The notes beneath the pieces were generated by a model that was not told the DNA's origin, did not search any database, and saw only the letters and a program-made list of their open reading frames with translations. Both the position numbers and the translations under genes were made by a program. This document shows positions 1 through 8,567 of a stretch of DNA of 64,000 nucleotides, piece after piece. The DNA is from Porticoccus sp041581635 (lineage in GTDB: Bacteria > Pseudomonadota > Gammaproteobacteria > Pseudomonadales > Porticoccaceae), in assembly GCA_041581635.1 (NCBI GenBank), contig JBFICW010000002.1:1-64000 (forward strand), written 5' to 3'. Every line of letters begins with the position of its first letter. Within the stretch, counting starts at the first letter, position 1.

Positions 1-280
1 AGAAAGTCCAGGTTAACGCGGAGGCAATACCGCCTGTCATCAGATCGTATTGAAAACTAAGATACAAAAAGTAACTCACTAGTAAAAGACAACGTAGAAG
101 AAACTTATAAACCACCTGTTTCCTCGGGAGTATTTTTTTCGGAGGAAACCATCATTCTAAAAACATCCGCTAATTGTTAATTTTTTCCTGTTTTATCTAG
201 CATTCTCTTTCCCCTAGTCTCGACTCCATTAATCCTGTCCGGGCTATTGCTCCCAGCCATTTCTGACTAAGACCACCTAA
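1..280. other. Left-edge intergenic region, no gene seen
   Basis: No convincing reading frame lies between the window edge and the 3' end of the TPR gene. The only structure noted is an 8-bp inverted repeat (GTTTCCTC at 118-125, GAGGAAAC at 142-149) with a 16-nt spacer and no T-run after it on either strand. It is not a convincing intrinsic terminator. Confidence 0.5.
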
Positions 281-1690
281 CTAAGGTTGCTGACAACTGG
301 GCAGATCTACTCCACCTTCTGTTAAGCGATCTCTGCGGGCCGCTTCACCGGTGATGTACTGCACCCACTGATTGGCCGTTTTTCGATTTTTCACGTTCTT
401 GGCAGCCTGGCTAAAAACGGTGATGGCGTCTCGGTAGCAATGAAGATTGACCAGCGCATTACCCAGTGTCATCTGAACCAGCGAGGTTTGTTTTAAGCCT
501 CCGACTCGTAGTGCATTGCGCGCCGCACGAACCGCGTCGACGCTCCTGTTTATGTCCAGATAGGCCGCCGATAGGCGGGACCATGTCTCACCACTATTCG
601 ATAACTTGGCAGCATGCTCGAGAGCCGCAAGCGCTTTTTCTGTCTCCCGGGACTGAAGCCATGCGCTACCCAACAGGTCATAATTTTTACCCGAGGCTTT
701 AATTACACCAGACGCCAGGCCAGACTCAATAATCCGAGCGGCGCGATAAGGTACTTCCGCCCCCAGATAGAGATAAGCCAGTGAAAGTAATTGGCGCTCA
801 CTGGACAATCCGTGGCTCAAGTTCAGCACGTCTAGTGAAACCAGCCGATTAATCTCCTGCTCAAGCTGCCCATAGACACCTCCCAGTTGCTGCCAATAGG
901 TCTGTTTTGGATAGTGGGTCACCAGCTGTTTCAATATGTCGATAACTTTCTGGTAATCCTGATTTTCGTAATAGAGTACCCGCTGAAGTAACCACCAATT
1001 TTCTCTTGGCGTCTGTTCTTTTGCCACAGCTTCATCAATAACGGTATTAATCAGCCCCAATGCTTCCCTTTTTCTCTCTAAATGGTAATAGGATTGGGCC
1101 AGCAAAACCCTACCTTCCGCACTGACGATCGCGGCATTCGCCATCCAGTTTTCCAGCTGCTTTGCCGCTTGTGAATAGTCCTCCTGAATCAAATACAGTT
1201 GGGCCAACGTATAATATGTGGTTGTTTTCTGACGCTCATCCACCTTGGGTTCGGCCAACATCCTTAAATAACTGGCAATCGCCTCCTTATATTGTTCTAC
1301 GGAGTAATAGGCAAAACCGAGCATATTGTAGACTTGAGACTTCTCATAGCTGGAGGTGCAGCCCGTCTCTAAAAAGCTGTGCAGTTCGCGGATGATCTGC
1401 GGATATCGATCAGGTGCAAGCTCAGCCTCGCTATTAAAAACGTCCTGTATACCCTGGAGTTTATTGGCACAGTTTTTACCCACCGCCTGACGCTGACGGG
1501 TTTTGACATTGGCGTATTTTCGCTGCTCAGCCTTATCGTCAACAGCCTTGCTCTCAGCGGCATACGTCACGCCGACAGCGCACAGAGCAGCCAAATTAAT
1601 AGTCACCCCAAGAAACCAGGCAATAACCGAGATGCACCTTTGACCTGTCAGCAATTTATTCTGTGGCATCCTATTTCTGATCAAAATCAC
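281..1690 (-). CDS. TPR-repeat protein of the TonB2-type operon
   Basis: This 469-residue protein has a hydrophobic N-terminal segment (about residues 21-45, ending near TYAAES) that looks like a signal peptide or anchor. Degenerate tetratricopeptide repeats follow from about residue 115 to 460 (for example YNMLGFAYYSVEQYKEAI and YYTLAQLYLIQEDYSQAA). It is therefore predicted to be periplasmic or membrane-tethered and to act in protein-protein contacts. It is the last gene of the DUF3450-TtpC-ExbB-ExbD-TonB run and follows tonB by only a few bases, so it is probably a partner of that transport machine. The start used is GTG at 1690. An ATG at 1669 in the same frame is the main alternative, but an AGG abuts it with no spacing. 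The function is inferred from context only. Confidence 0.8.
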   Translation of the reverse strand: MILIRNRMPQNKLLTGQRCISVIAWFLGVTINLAALCAVGVTYAAESKAVDDKAEQRKYANVKTRQRQAVGKNCANKLQGIQDVFNSEAELAPDRYPQIIRELHSFLETGCTSSYEKSQVYNMLGFAYYSVEQYKEAIASYLRMLAEPKVDERQKTTTYYTLAQLYLIQEDYSQAAKQLENWMANAAIVSAEGRVLLAQSYYHLERKREALGLINTVIDEAVAKEQTPRENWWLLQRVLYYENQDYQKVIDILKQLVTHYPKQTYWQQLGGVYGQLEQEINRLVSLDVLNLSHGLSSERQLLSLAYLYLGAEVPYRAARIIESGLASGVIKASGKNYDLLGSAWLQSRETEKALAALEHAAKLSNSGETWSRLSAAYLDINRSVDAVRAARNALRVGGLKQTSLVQMTLGNALVNLHCYRDAITVFSQAAKNVKNRKTANQWVQYITGEAARRDRLTEGGVDLPSCQQP

Positions 1691-1696
1691 GCCGGG

Positions 1697-2302
1697 CTAC
1701 CTGGCAATTTGAAAACTAAATTTATACAACACACCGGGGACTTCTTCGGCTTTGCCATCGATGACCCGCGGCTTGTACTTCAACTTGTTAGCCGCTCTTA
1801 GGGCATATTTACCAAACCCCTTATTTTTGGGGTACTCCTCGAGCAGTTTAGGATCCCTCACTCCACCCGTTGTGGTAATAATCACCTCGACCACGGCATA
1901 ACCACTGATGCCACGCCTGAGAGCTGCCGGAGGGTAGTCCGGCTGGGGCACATAGACGGGGACATAATCAGCGTCGCGGGCAAAACCACCCCCCAGTCCA
2001 ATTTGTAACCCATTCATTTGAGGGGCCGCCATGCTAACGGCACCCGCAGGCACCTCGACATCCAAGGACAGATCAGGCAGCTCAGGTGGTCGCTCTACAG
2101 GCGTTTCTGTCTTTTCTGGCCGGGGCTGCTTGGTCTGATCCAGGATTTCACGTTTTGATTGCCAGATATCGGCAATTTTTCTAACATCGCGCTCATTGTC
2201 ACCGACTAAACCCGATTCAATTAGGGTATACATAGTGACCAACAGCGCAGCCGTGACGCTTAGGCCCATTAGCCCTGATAGCCCTATTCGGATAAACCTC
2301 AT
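1697..2302 (-). CDS. tonB: Energy transducer TonB (TonB2-type)
   Basis: TonB carries proton-motive-force energy from the ExbB/ExbD complex to outer-membrane receptors. The 201-residue product has one N-terminal membrane span (about 5-28), a short proline/glutamate-rich linker (RPEKTETPVERPPELPD) and a C-terminal TonB domain containing PDYPPAALRRGISGYAVVEV and a final KYKPRVIDGK strand. The linker is short, as in TonB2 proteins. A GTG at 2311 in the same frame overlaps the exbD stop; ATG 2302 is preferred, preceded by AAGTGG. It lies immediately after exbD and before the TPR gene. The substrate and receptor cannot be told from the sequence. Confidence 0.9.
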   Translation of the reverse strand: MRFIRIGLSGLMGLSVTAALLVTMYTLIESGLVGDNERDVRKIADIWQSKREILDQTKQPRPEKTETPVERPPELPDLSLDVEVPAGAVSMAAPQMNGLQIGLGGGFARDADYVPVYVPQPDYPPAALRRGISGYAVVEVIITTTGGVRDPKLLEEYPKNKGFGKYALRAANKLKYKPRVIDGKAEEVPGVLYKFSFQIAR

Positions 2303-2311
2303 AGTGCCCAC

Positions 2312-2713
2312 TTAGTTGGTTTTAGTGGAAACGGATACATCAGTAATCCCGACTGCCTTTGCCATATCGGCAACCAGCGCAATCATCTCAATATCAGACC
2401 GGTAATCCGCTTGAATAACCAATCCACCCTGGGGGTTTTCGCTGTGCAGCCGAAGAATCTGCAATTTGACCGCTCGAGGATCGATGTTTTTGTTATCAAT
2501 CCAAATTTCGTTGTTACTCGTCACGGCAACCAGAATACCGACCTGCTTTTTAGTCGCAGTCACCGCATCGACACGAAGCACATCAACACCGGGTTCTTTA
2601 ATAAAAGAGGCGGTCACAATAAAGAAAATCAGCATGATAAACACCACATCCAGCATTGGCGTCAGGTCAATGGCCTGCTGCGGCTCTTGCGCTCTTGCTG
2701 TTCTATCCCGCAT
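2312..2713 (-). CDS. exbD: Biopolymer transport protein ExbD
   Basis: ExbD is the inner-membrane proton-channel partner of ExbB that energises TonB. The protein is 133 residues, the usual length, with a cytoplasmic N-terminus and a single membrane span. The span carries the essential aspartate in MLDVVFIMLIFFIVTASF (about residues 20-37), followed by a periplasmic domain. It sits between exbB and tonB, with the TonB start region overlapping or abutting its stop, so translational coupling is likely. It could in principle be the TolR paralogue, but the neighbouring tonB argues for ExbD. Confidence 0.93.
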   Translation of the reverse strand: MRDRTARAQEPQQAIDLTPMLDVVFIMLIFFIVTASFIKEPGVDVLRVDAVTATKKQVGILVAVTSNNEIWIDNKNIDPRAVKLQILRLHSENPQGGLVIQADYRSDIEMIALVADMAKAVGITDVSVSTKTN

Positions 2714-2752
2714 AAAAAACCTTGTGGCCTGTTGTTGTAGTATCTAACCGCT

Positions 2753-3277
2753 CTAGTGATCCATGGTAAGTTGGTCGATCAACAACTGCTTTTCACGATC
2801 CGCGATACGTGAAATATAGGTGTTGCCAAACACACCCGAAATAGCCGCCACCATCCCTGCCATGGTTGGAATCGTCGCTTGAGAAATACCCGCAGCCATC
2901 AATTTGGCATCGCCACCGCCAGTGGCCATAGTCTCAAATACACCGATCATTCCCGTCACCGTCCCAAGCAGCCCAAGCAGTGGAGCCAAGGTGACCAACG
3001 TCTTGATCATTGGCAAGCCAGAATCAATCTTCAATGCCACCCGTGAGATAATGGCCTCGCGAACCTGATGAGCGCGAACCGACTGACGTTCTGCACGAGC
3101 CTCCCAATCGGCCAGAGCTAGACTGATATCCGATTGCAATGCCCCCCGGATAAACCAGAAGCGCTCAAAGAGCAATGTCCACATCACCAGCAGTAAACCA
3201 GCAATGATGAGCAACACAGGGCCACCCATATGGATAAATTTCTGGATACCGTGCAGCACTTCGAGCAGCGGATACAT
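2753..3277 (-). CDS. exbB: Biopolymer transport protein ExbB (MotA/TolQ/ExbB channel)
   Basis: This 174-residue MotA/TolQ/ExbB-family channel subunit forms the proton path with ExbD. It has an N-terminal membrane span (MGGPVLLIIAGLLLVMWTLL) and the family signature LAPLLGLLGTVTGMIGVF, followed by ISQATIPTMAGMVAAI. The frame is open 120 bases further upstream to 3397, but that extension lies inside the preceding channel gene and has no family features. ATG 3277 starts just 2 bases after the stop of the upstream gene and gives a normal N-terminus (MYPLLEVL). It is the second, smaller ExbB of the pair typical of TonB2 systems. Confidence 0.93.
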   Translation of the reverse strand: MYPLLEVLHGIQKFIHMGGPVLLIIAGLLLVMWTLLFERFWFIRGALQSDISLALADWEARAERQSVRAHQVREAIISRVALKIDSGLPMIKTLVTLAPLLGLLGTVTGMIGVFETMATGGGDAKLMAAGISQATIPTMAGMVAAISGVFGNTYISRIADREKQLLIDQLTMDH

Positions 3278-3279
3278 CA

Positions 3280-4647
3280 CTACCCCTCCGCCTTCTCCGC
3301 AACGATACCCGCACTTTGCTCTTCCAGAATGTGCAAGACTCGCTGCGCTTTTCCATTCACCAGGGTATGTAACAACACCGTTGGAATCGCTACACACAGC
3401 CCCAAAACGGTGGTCACCAGCGCCGCCGAAATTCCGCCAGCCATCACTTGCGGATCGCCGGCACCAAACAGGGTAATCGCCTGAAACGTATTAATCATGC
3501 CCGTCACGGTGCCCAACAGCCCCAACAATGGGGCCAGCATCGCTATGATCTTCAACAGATTAAGACCCGATTCTATGGATGGGCGCTCTTTTAATGCCTG
3601 CTCATGGAGCTTGAGCTCCAGACTCTCGGCATCCATTCCAGAATGCTCTTCACCCACCTGTAAAATCCTGCCCAAGGGGTTATCCAAACAAACCGTGTCA
3701 CTTTTCAACTGGTTGCTAACACGCCGAGAAATCCCCGTCAGAACAACAAAGCGCCAAAGCGCCAAGACTAACGCACACAACCCGACAAAGCTGATGAAGT
3801 AGCCGATCAACCCACCCTGATGCCAGCGCTCAATGGTCGTAGGACTATTAATCTTAGCTGTCAACAACGAACCCCCACTGGGCCCCGTGGGGTCGACACC
3901 AACCTGAGTAAACCCATCGGTTGCGACCTGTAGCTCAGCAGCGGCGCGCGTATATTTTCGGCCTGGCTGACGCACCAACTCTGACATCGCACCAGTTTCC
4001 GGGTTAAATACCAGGTAGGCGCCATTGGACAGCAAATTGAATGCGCCGATGCGCACCACTTCCTGCTGAACCCGTTCACCGTCCGCCTTGATAACGGTGG
4101 CTGGAAACTTAACCACCTTGCCAGATTCGATCATTTCATGATTGATTTCGTACCAGAGGTGTTCAATCTCCGCCAATGTTGGAAGTTTGGTGTTGCTGCC
4201 CATCTTGGCAATTAATTCATCAAGAAACGCCGTTCGCCCTGGATACTGGCTACTCACCACAGAGCTGTTTAGCGTCGCTCGAGTATCACCCGCTGCAGAA
4301 GTTAAATGACCAAACATTTCCGTTAGCGAGCCTAGGCGTTTTTGTAGCTGCTCCTGTAGGGCGGCTACTTTCAATTCATTTTCAGCATATTGCTTTTCTA
4401 ACTGCTCTGATCGCGCCTCTTCTTCAGCCTTAAGCCCTCGGGCCTGCTTAAGTTGTTCGGCCTGCTCAGATCGGGCATTTTTAAATTTTGCCTCTCGGGC
4501 AGCGTGCTCTCGGGATTCATTCACCTTGGCTGTTTTAATCATTTCTAGAAGTTCATCCAATGAAGCGGCGCCTTCTTCCGCCTGAAGATTGGGAACCACA
4601 AACAAGGCCATCAACACCAGCGGAAGTTTCAAACAACGTATGTTCAT
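3280..4647 (-). CDS. ttpC: TtpC-like large MotA/TolQ/ExbB protein
   Basis: The 455-residue protein is about twice the length of an ordinary ExbB. It has a signal peptide (1-23, ending VPNLQA), a charged coiled-coil region (about 35-110, rich in E, A, K and Q), a periplasmic domain, and then a C-terminal TolQ/ExbB domain with IAMLAPLLGLLGTVTGMI and spans near 285-305, 365-385 and 405-430. This is the layout of TtpC, the fourth protein required by the Vibrio TonB2 system. Its ATG overlaps the stop of the upstream DUF3450 gene by 4 bases (ATGA). The family assignment is strong; a TtpC-like role is inferred from domain layout and operon. Confidence 0.85.
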   Translation of the reverse strand: MNIRCLKLPLVLMALFVVPNLQAEEGAASLDELLEMIKTAKVNESREHAAREAKFKNARSEQAEQLKQARGLKAEEEARSEQLEKQYAENELKVAALQEQLQKRLGSLTEMFGHLTSAAGDTRATLNSSVVSSQYPGRTAFLDELIAKMGSNTKLPTLAEIEHLWYEINHEMIESGKVVKFPATVIKADGERVQQEVVRIGAFNLLSNGAYLVFNPETGAMSELVRQPGRKYTRAAAELQVATDGFTQVGVDPTGPSGGSLLTAKINSPTTIERWHQGGLIGYFISFVGLCALVLALWRFVVLTGISRRVSNQLKSDTVCLDNPLGRILQVGEEHSGMDAESLELKLHEQALKERPSIESGLNLLKIIAMLAPLLGLLGTVTGMINTFQAITLFGAGDPQVMAGGISAALVTTVLGLCVAIPTVLLHTLVNGKAQRVLHILEEQSAGIVAEKAEG

Positions 4648-5426
4648 TGCACCACCCCTGGCGCAGAAACAGGCAGCGAGATGATGTCGATTGCCGTCTG
4701 CTTTCTCGCAATTCGAAGTCCCTCGGCCACGGCACTGCGATAGCTGCCATCATCCAAGGTTAACCACTGCCTGTTTTCCTGATCCCAGGCACCGGTAACT
4801 TGCTGGTCAGCGGTTTGATACATCAAGGCTACCCGACCAATACGCAAAATGCTCACCTCGCGCTCCTGCCCCTCTATGCTAAGAGTGTCGAGGTAGCTGT
4901 CAATTCGAACACCGTATTCAGTTTCAATTTTGTAGGCTTCCAGCACTTGGCGAAATTTCTCTGCAGCACTGAGATCTGCTCGCATTAGGTTCTCGCGCAG
5001 CTTAGTTACACGCGCATGACGCTCCTCCATCAGAAAGGGGAAATCCAGATCTATAAACTGTTCCAAAGAATCAATCATTTTTAAAACCAGCGGAGTAATC
5101 TGCCGCTCCATCACCGTAGCGTTATCAATGGATGATTCGAGATCAGCGATGCTCTGCTGTTGATTCGCCACCTGAGCAGCAAGCTGTGTGTTATAGATCT
5201 GTAGATCTTCGATCTGTTTGTTCACCTGCTTAAAGGTTTGAAACAAATCACTGGTTTGATCCGCCAGCTTGTCGATCCGCTGCTGTGATGACCGTGCTGC
5301 GGCTATTTTTTTCGCCCCTGCGGACAACACATCGTCGGCATCTGCCGCGTTAACACCCGCGGCCAGAGGCAACAAAACTACAGCGAAGCATACCGCTATC
5401 CTGCTCTGAAAATTTTTCATGCGCAC
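4644..5426 (-). CDS. DUF3450 family periplasmic coiled-coil protein
   Basis: This 260-residue protein has a signal peptide (about 1-27, ending AAGVNAADA) and a long amphipathic helical/coiled-coil region (about 35-110, with QQRIDKLADQTSDLFQTF and VNKQIEDLQIYNTQLAAQ). A globular C-terminal half contains ISLPV near the end. DUF3450 proteins occur at the head of TonB2/TtpC operons and their molecular role is not established. It is the first gene of the six-gene operon, with only about 36 bases to the folA stop, so transcription may continue from the folA group. Promoter elements were not evident in that gap. Confidence 0.85.
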   Translation of the reverse strand: MRMKNFQSRIAVCFAVVLLPLAAGVNAADADDVLSAGAKKIAAARSSQQRIDKLADQTSDLFQTFKQVNKQIEDLQIYNTQLAAQVANQQQSIADLESSIDNATVMERQITPLVLKMIDSLEQFIDLDFPFLMEERHARVTKLRENLMRADLSAAEKFRQVLEAYKIETEYGVRIDSYLDTLSIEGQEREVSILRIGRVALMYQTADQQVTGAWDQENRQWLTLDDGSYRSAVAEGLRIARKQTAIDIISLPVSAPGVVQ

Positions 5427-5462
5427 TTCAACCTACACACCGGGTGATATGAATTCATTTTA

Positions 5463-5993
5463 TTAAAAAGATAATTGCCGAGAACGTTCCAGCACTTGGA
5501 AAAAATAGGGGACATCACCCTGCTTCTCAGGCTCCTGCCTTGCGACCTCAAACCACTGGGATTCGTCGTATTCAGGGAAGAACGCATCTCCATCAACCTC
5601 CGTTTGCACCCGAGTGATATAGAGCCGATCCGCCCTATCAATCGCGGTACGATATATTTGTTCACCACCAATCACCATCACCTCGCGTGATGTATGGCTA
5701 CCGGTAGCGCCCTCATCCTCAGCCGCCATACACAATGCCTCCTGCAGCGACGATGCCACCGTCACCCCCGGATGTTGCCACTCACTGTTGCGGGTGATCA
5801 CTATATTCAATCGCCCAGGCAGAGGCCGACCAATGGAATCAAAGGTCTTCCGTCCCATGACAATCGGTTTCCCCATGGTCACAGACTTGAAGTATTTAAG
5901 ATCGTCGGGCAGATGCCATGGCAGCTCATTATTCCGACCTATCGCTCGATTTTTGGCCATAGCTACAATTAAAGACAACTCAATCTCTGACAT
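5463..5993 (-). CDS. folA: Dihydrofolate reductase
   Basis: FolA reduces dihydrofolate to tetrahydrofolate with NADPH, recycling the folate oxidised by thymidylate synthase. The 176 residues match the chromosomal type. The substrate-binding/catalytic segment is LPWHLPDDLKYFK with its acidic residue, NADPH contacts lie in MGRKTFDSIGRPLPGR, and VMVIGGEQIYR follows later. It lies 4 bases downstream of thyA, the functional partner, in the rppH-ptsP-lgt-thyA-folA run. Length and core motifs are normal; there is a modest insertion near 98-108 (AEDEGATGSHTSRE). Confidence 0.97.
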   Translation of the reverse strand: MSEIELSLIVAMAKNRAIGRNNELPWHLPDDLKYFKSVTMGKPIVMGRKTFDSIGRPLPGRLNIVITRNSEWQHPGVTVASSLQEALCMAAEDEGATGSHTSREVMVIGGEQIYRTAIDRADRLYITRVQTEVDGDAFFPEYDESQWFEVARQEPEKQGDVPYFFQVLERSRQLSF

Positions 5994-5997
5994 TAGC

Positions 5998-6903
5998 TCA
6001 CACCGCTACCGGGGCTGAAATCGGAGGATGGGGCTTATAATTTTTCAGTTCAAAATCCTCGTACTGGAAACTAAACAGATCCCTAACCCCTGGATTGATC
6101 ACCATCTCGGGAAGCGGGTGAGGCTCCCGGCTCAGCTGCTCTTCCACCTGTTCAAGATGATTTGAATAGAGGTGGGCATCGCCAAACGTATGCACAAAAT
6201 CACCGGGTTGCAAACCGGCAACCTGAGCAATCATCAGGGTTAATAACGCGTAGGAGGCAATATTGAAAGGGACACCCAACAATACATCAGCACTCCGCTG
6301 ATAGAGCTGGCAGGACAGTCGCCCCTCGCTGACGTAGAACTGGAACAGCGTGTGACAGGGCGGCAGACCAGACTTGGCCATCACCGGAATATCAACCGGG
6401 TTCCAGGCTGAGACGATAAGTCTCCGAGAGTCTGGATTACACTTAATATCTTCCACAACCTGAGCAAGCTGATCAACACCCTCAAAATTACGCCATTGCC
6501 GGCCGTACACAGGCCCCAGTTCACCATACTGCCGGGCAAACTGCTCATCAGCTTTTATTCGCTCGACAAACAGCTTCATTTGCTCGCGCCACTCGGGCGT
6601 ATACATTGGAAATGTTTGATCCTGCCCGGTTTCCCGTAGCCAGCTCTGAAACGGCCAATCATTCCAAATATTGACCCCATTGTTCACCAAGTAGCGAATA
6701 TTTGTGTCGCCTTGAATAAACCACAGCAACTCATAAATGATCGATTTAAGGTGAACCTTTTTAGTGGTCACCAAGGGGAACCCCTCACTGAGGTCAAAGC
6801 GCATTTGGTAGCCAAAAACACTCATCGTACCCGTACCGGTTCGGTCTTCCTTGCGCACGCCGCCATCTCGAATGTGCCGCATTAATTCAAGGTACTGCTT
6901 CAT
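5998..6903 (-). CDS. thyA: Thymidylate synthase
   Basis: ThyA makes dTMP from dUMP using methylene-tetrahydrofolate. Family motifs are all present: RTGTGTMSVFGYQMRF, TTKKVHLKSIIYELLWF, the active-site cysteine in LPPCHTLFQFY, and LYQRSADVLLGVPFNIASYA. At 301 residues it is about 37 longer than the E. coli enzyme. The extra sequence lies between IWNDW (about 83) and ELGPVYG (about 128) in the small domain, an insertion also known in longer ThyAs such as that of Lactobacillus. Its ATG overlaps the lgt stop by 4 bases and it is followed closely by folA, so translation is probably coupled. Confidence 0.97.
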   Translation of the reverse strand: MKQYLELMRHIRDGGVRKEDRTGTGTMSVFGYQMRFDLSEGFPLVTTKKVHLKSIIYELLWFIQGDTNIRYLVNNGVNIWNDWPFQSWLRETGQDQTFPMYTPEWREQMKLFVERIKADEQFARQYGELGPVYGRQWRNFEGVDQLAQVVEDIKCNPDSRRLIVSAWNPVDIPVMAKSGLPPCHTLFQFYVSEGRLSCQLYQRSADVLLGVPFNIASYALLTLMIAQVAGLQPGDFVHTFGDAHLYSNHLEQVEEQLSREPHPLPEMVINPGVRDLFSFQYEDFELKNYKPHPPISAPVAV

Positions 6904-7718
6904 TCAACGTCTCTTTTTATAAGGTATTTCTCCGGGTTTGATCGAACATAGCCCCAAAGTATCAGGCCAGCGCCCACCACAAACATAGGGAGGCATAACA
7001 GCTGCCCCCTCGTCATCCAATCAAATAAGTCGAAACCAATATGGCTGTCTGGCTCCCGAAAGAACTCCACAGAAAACCTGAAGGCGGCATAAAGCACGAG
7101 AAACAAGCCACCTATCACACCTTGGGGTCTAGGTTTTCTAGAAAAGATCAGCAGCACAACACTTAACAGCACGCCTTCCAGAACTGCCTCATAAAGCTGA
7201 GAGGGGTGCCGGGGTAGTTGTTCCGGGTCACCCGGGAATAACATCCCCAACCAGCTATCCGTAGGTCTACCCCAAAGCTCCTGACCGATAAAATTGCCCA
7301 ACCTGCCCAGGCCAATACCAATAGGCACTAGGGGCGCAATAAAGTCACCCAATGCGAAAAATGGCTGCTTTATCTTCCGGCCATAAAGCCACAGCGCGAC
7401 CAGCACACCAAGCAAACCGCCGTGAAAAGACATGCCCCCTTCCCAAATTCGGATCAGCCACAATGGATCAGAGAACCATTTTTCCAGATTGTAGAAAACC
7501 ACATACCCAAAGCGGCCACCCAGAATCACACCAAAGGCGCAATAGACGATGAGGTCTTCCACTTGGACTCGACGCACCGGCGACCAGGGGCGATTGCTTC
7601 GCCTTAACGCTAACCGCCAACCCACCAGGAATCCCAGCAGGTACATTAATCCATACCAATGAACGTTGAACGGCCCTAGCGAAAACGCTACGGGATCAAT
7701 TTCGGGATAAGTCAGCAT
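6900..7718 (-). CDS. lgt: Prolipoprotein diacylglyceryl transferase
   Basis: Lgt is the integral inner-membrane enzyme that adds diacylglycerol from phosphatidylglycerol to the lipobox cysteine of prolipoproteins. The 272-residue protein has about seven membrane segments. It carries the Lgt signature GRLGNFIGQELWGRPT (about 146-161), the N-terminal HWYGLMYLLGFLVGW, and RHPSQLYEA. It overlaps thyA by 4 bases and lies downstream of ptsP on the same strand, separated by the convergent NRDE gene. Lipobox-bearing gene products in this window (PCuAC and the TPR lipoprotein) would be substrates. Confidence 0.97.
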   Translation of the reverse strand: MLTYPEIDPVAFSLGPFNVHWYGLMYLLGFLVGWRLALRRSNRPWSPVRRVQVEDLIVYCAFGVILGGRFGYVVFYNLEKWFSDPLWLIRIWEGGMSFHGGLLGVLVALWLYGRKIKQPFFALGDFIAPLVPIGIGLGRLGNFIGQELWGRPTDSWLGMLFPGDPEQLPRHPSQLYEAVLEGVLLSVVLLIFSRKPRPQGVIGGLFLVLYAAFRFSVEFFREPDSHIGFDLFDWMTRGQLLCLPMFVVGAGLILWGYVRSNPEKYLIKRDVE

Positions 7719-7802
7719 TGAATAATCTTGGCCAAAATCAGATTTCAGAGATCATAGCCTGTTCCCTTACCGAGTGACAATGGAGCGGGTTACAATGGCC
7801 GT

Positions 7803-8567
7803 ATGTGTTTGATTATTTTTGCTTGGCACAGCCACCCCAATTATCCATTAATCGCGATCGCCAATCGTGATGAGTATTATCGGCGGCCTACAGCACCGGC
7901 CAGTTTTTGGGAAGATCAGCCTGGCATTCTGGCCGGGCGGGATCTCGTCGGCGGGGGGACCTGGATGGGCCTTTCTCTCAGCGGCAGGTTTGCTGCTGTT
8001 ACCAATTACCGGGAGGGAAGCGAGCCGCCAGCTCCCCGCTCACGCGGCGAATTAACGGTCAGCTTTTTAAACAGCGAGGCGAATATAGCCTCATTTGTTC
8101 AGGACACTGTGGACAATGGCCATCTGTACAATGGTTTTAATCTATTGCTCGCCGAGGGGAATCAACTTTTTTACTGCTCGAACCGTCAAACCCAGATACA
8201 ACAACTACCTCCTGGGATCTATTCTCTAAGCAATCATTTACTCAACAGCCCATGGCCCAAAGCAGTTCATGCCAGAGAGGCATTTGAACACCAGATCACC
8301 TCGGACTCAGTGAACCCCGATCAATTAATCCAATGCCTACACCGGCGCGAGCCCTTTCCAGATGAGCACTTACCCGACACGGGTGTAGGCCTGGCATTAG
8401 AGCGTATGCTGTCGCCGCCATTTATTGTCTCTAAAGACTATGGGACACGTTGCTCAAGTGTAGTTTTAAAGAACCATCAGAGCGAGACGTTGCTGGTAGA
8501 ACAGAGCTATGGAAGGAATGGGTCACCTGGCGAACGCCGAACGTTCAATATCAGCAACCCCCATTAG
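7803..8567 (+). CDS. NRDE / TANGO2 family protein
   Basis: This 254-residue protein begins MCLIIFAWH, with the conserved second-position cysteine, and has the diagnostic IANRDEYYRRPTAPA motif at about 18-32. It also has GTWMGLSLSGRFAAVTNYRE and SNHLLNSPWPK, the core of the NRDE (TANGO2) family. The biochemical activity is not settled; animal TANGO2 is linked to secretion and haem or lipid handling. The cysteine at position 2 resembles an N-terminal-nucleophile hydrolase, but that is inference. The gene is convergent with ptsP and overlaps its 3' end by 4 bases. It sits on the opposite strand inside the otherwise minus-strand rppH-folA block. Confidence 0.9.
   Translation: MCLIIFAWHSHPNYPLIAIANRDEYYRRPTAPASFWEDQPGILAGRDLVGGGTWMGLSLSGRFAAVTNYREGSEPPAPRSRGELTVSFLNSEANIASFVQDTVDNGHLYNGFNLLLAEGNQLFYCSNRQTQIQQLPPGIYSLSNHLLNSPWPKAVHAREAFEHQITSDSVNPDQLIQCLHRREPFPDEHLPDTGVGLALERMLSPPFIVSKDYGTRCSSVVLKNHQSETLLVEQSYGRNGSPGERRTFNISNPH

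Noticed and set aside
118..149. 8-bp inverted repeat near the left edge as a terminator
   Set aside because: The 16-base loop and the lack of a T-run on either strand make termination unlikely.
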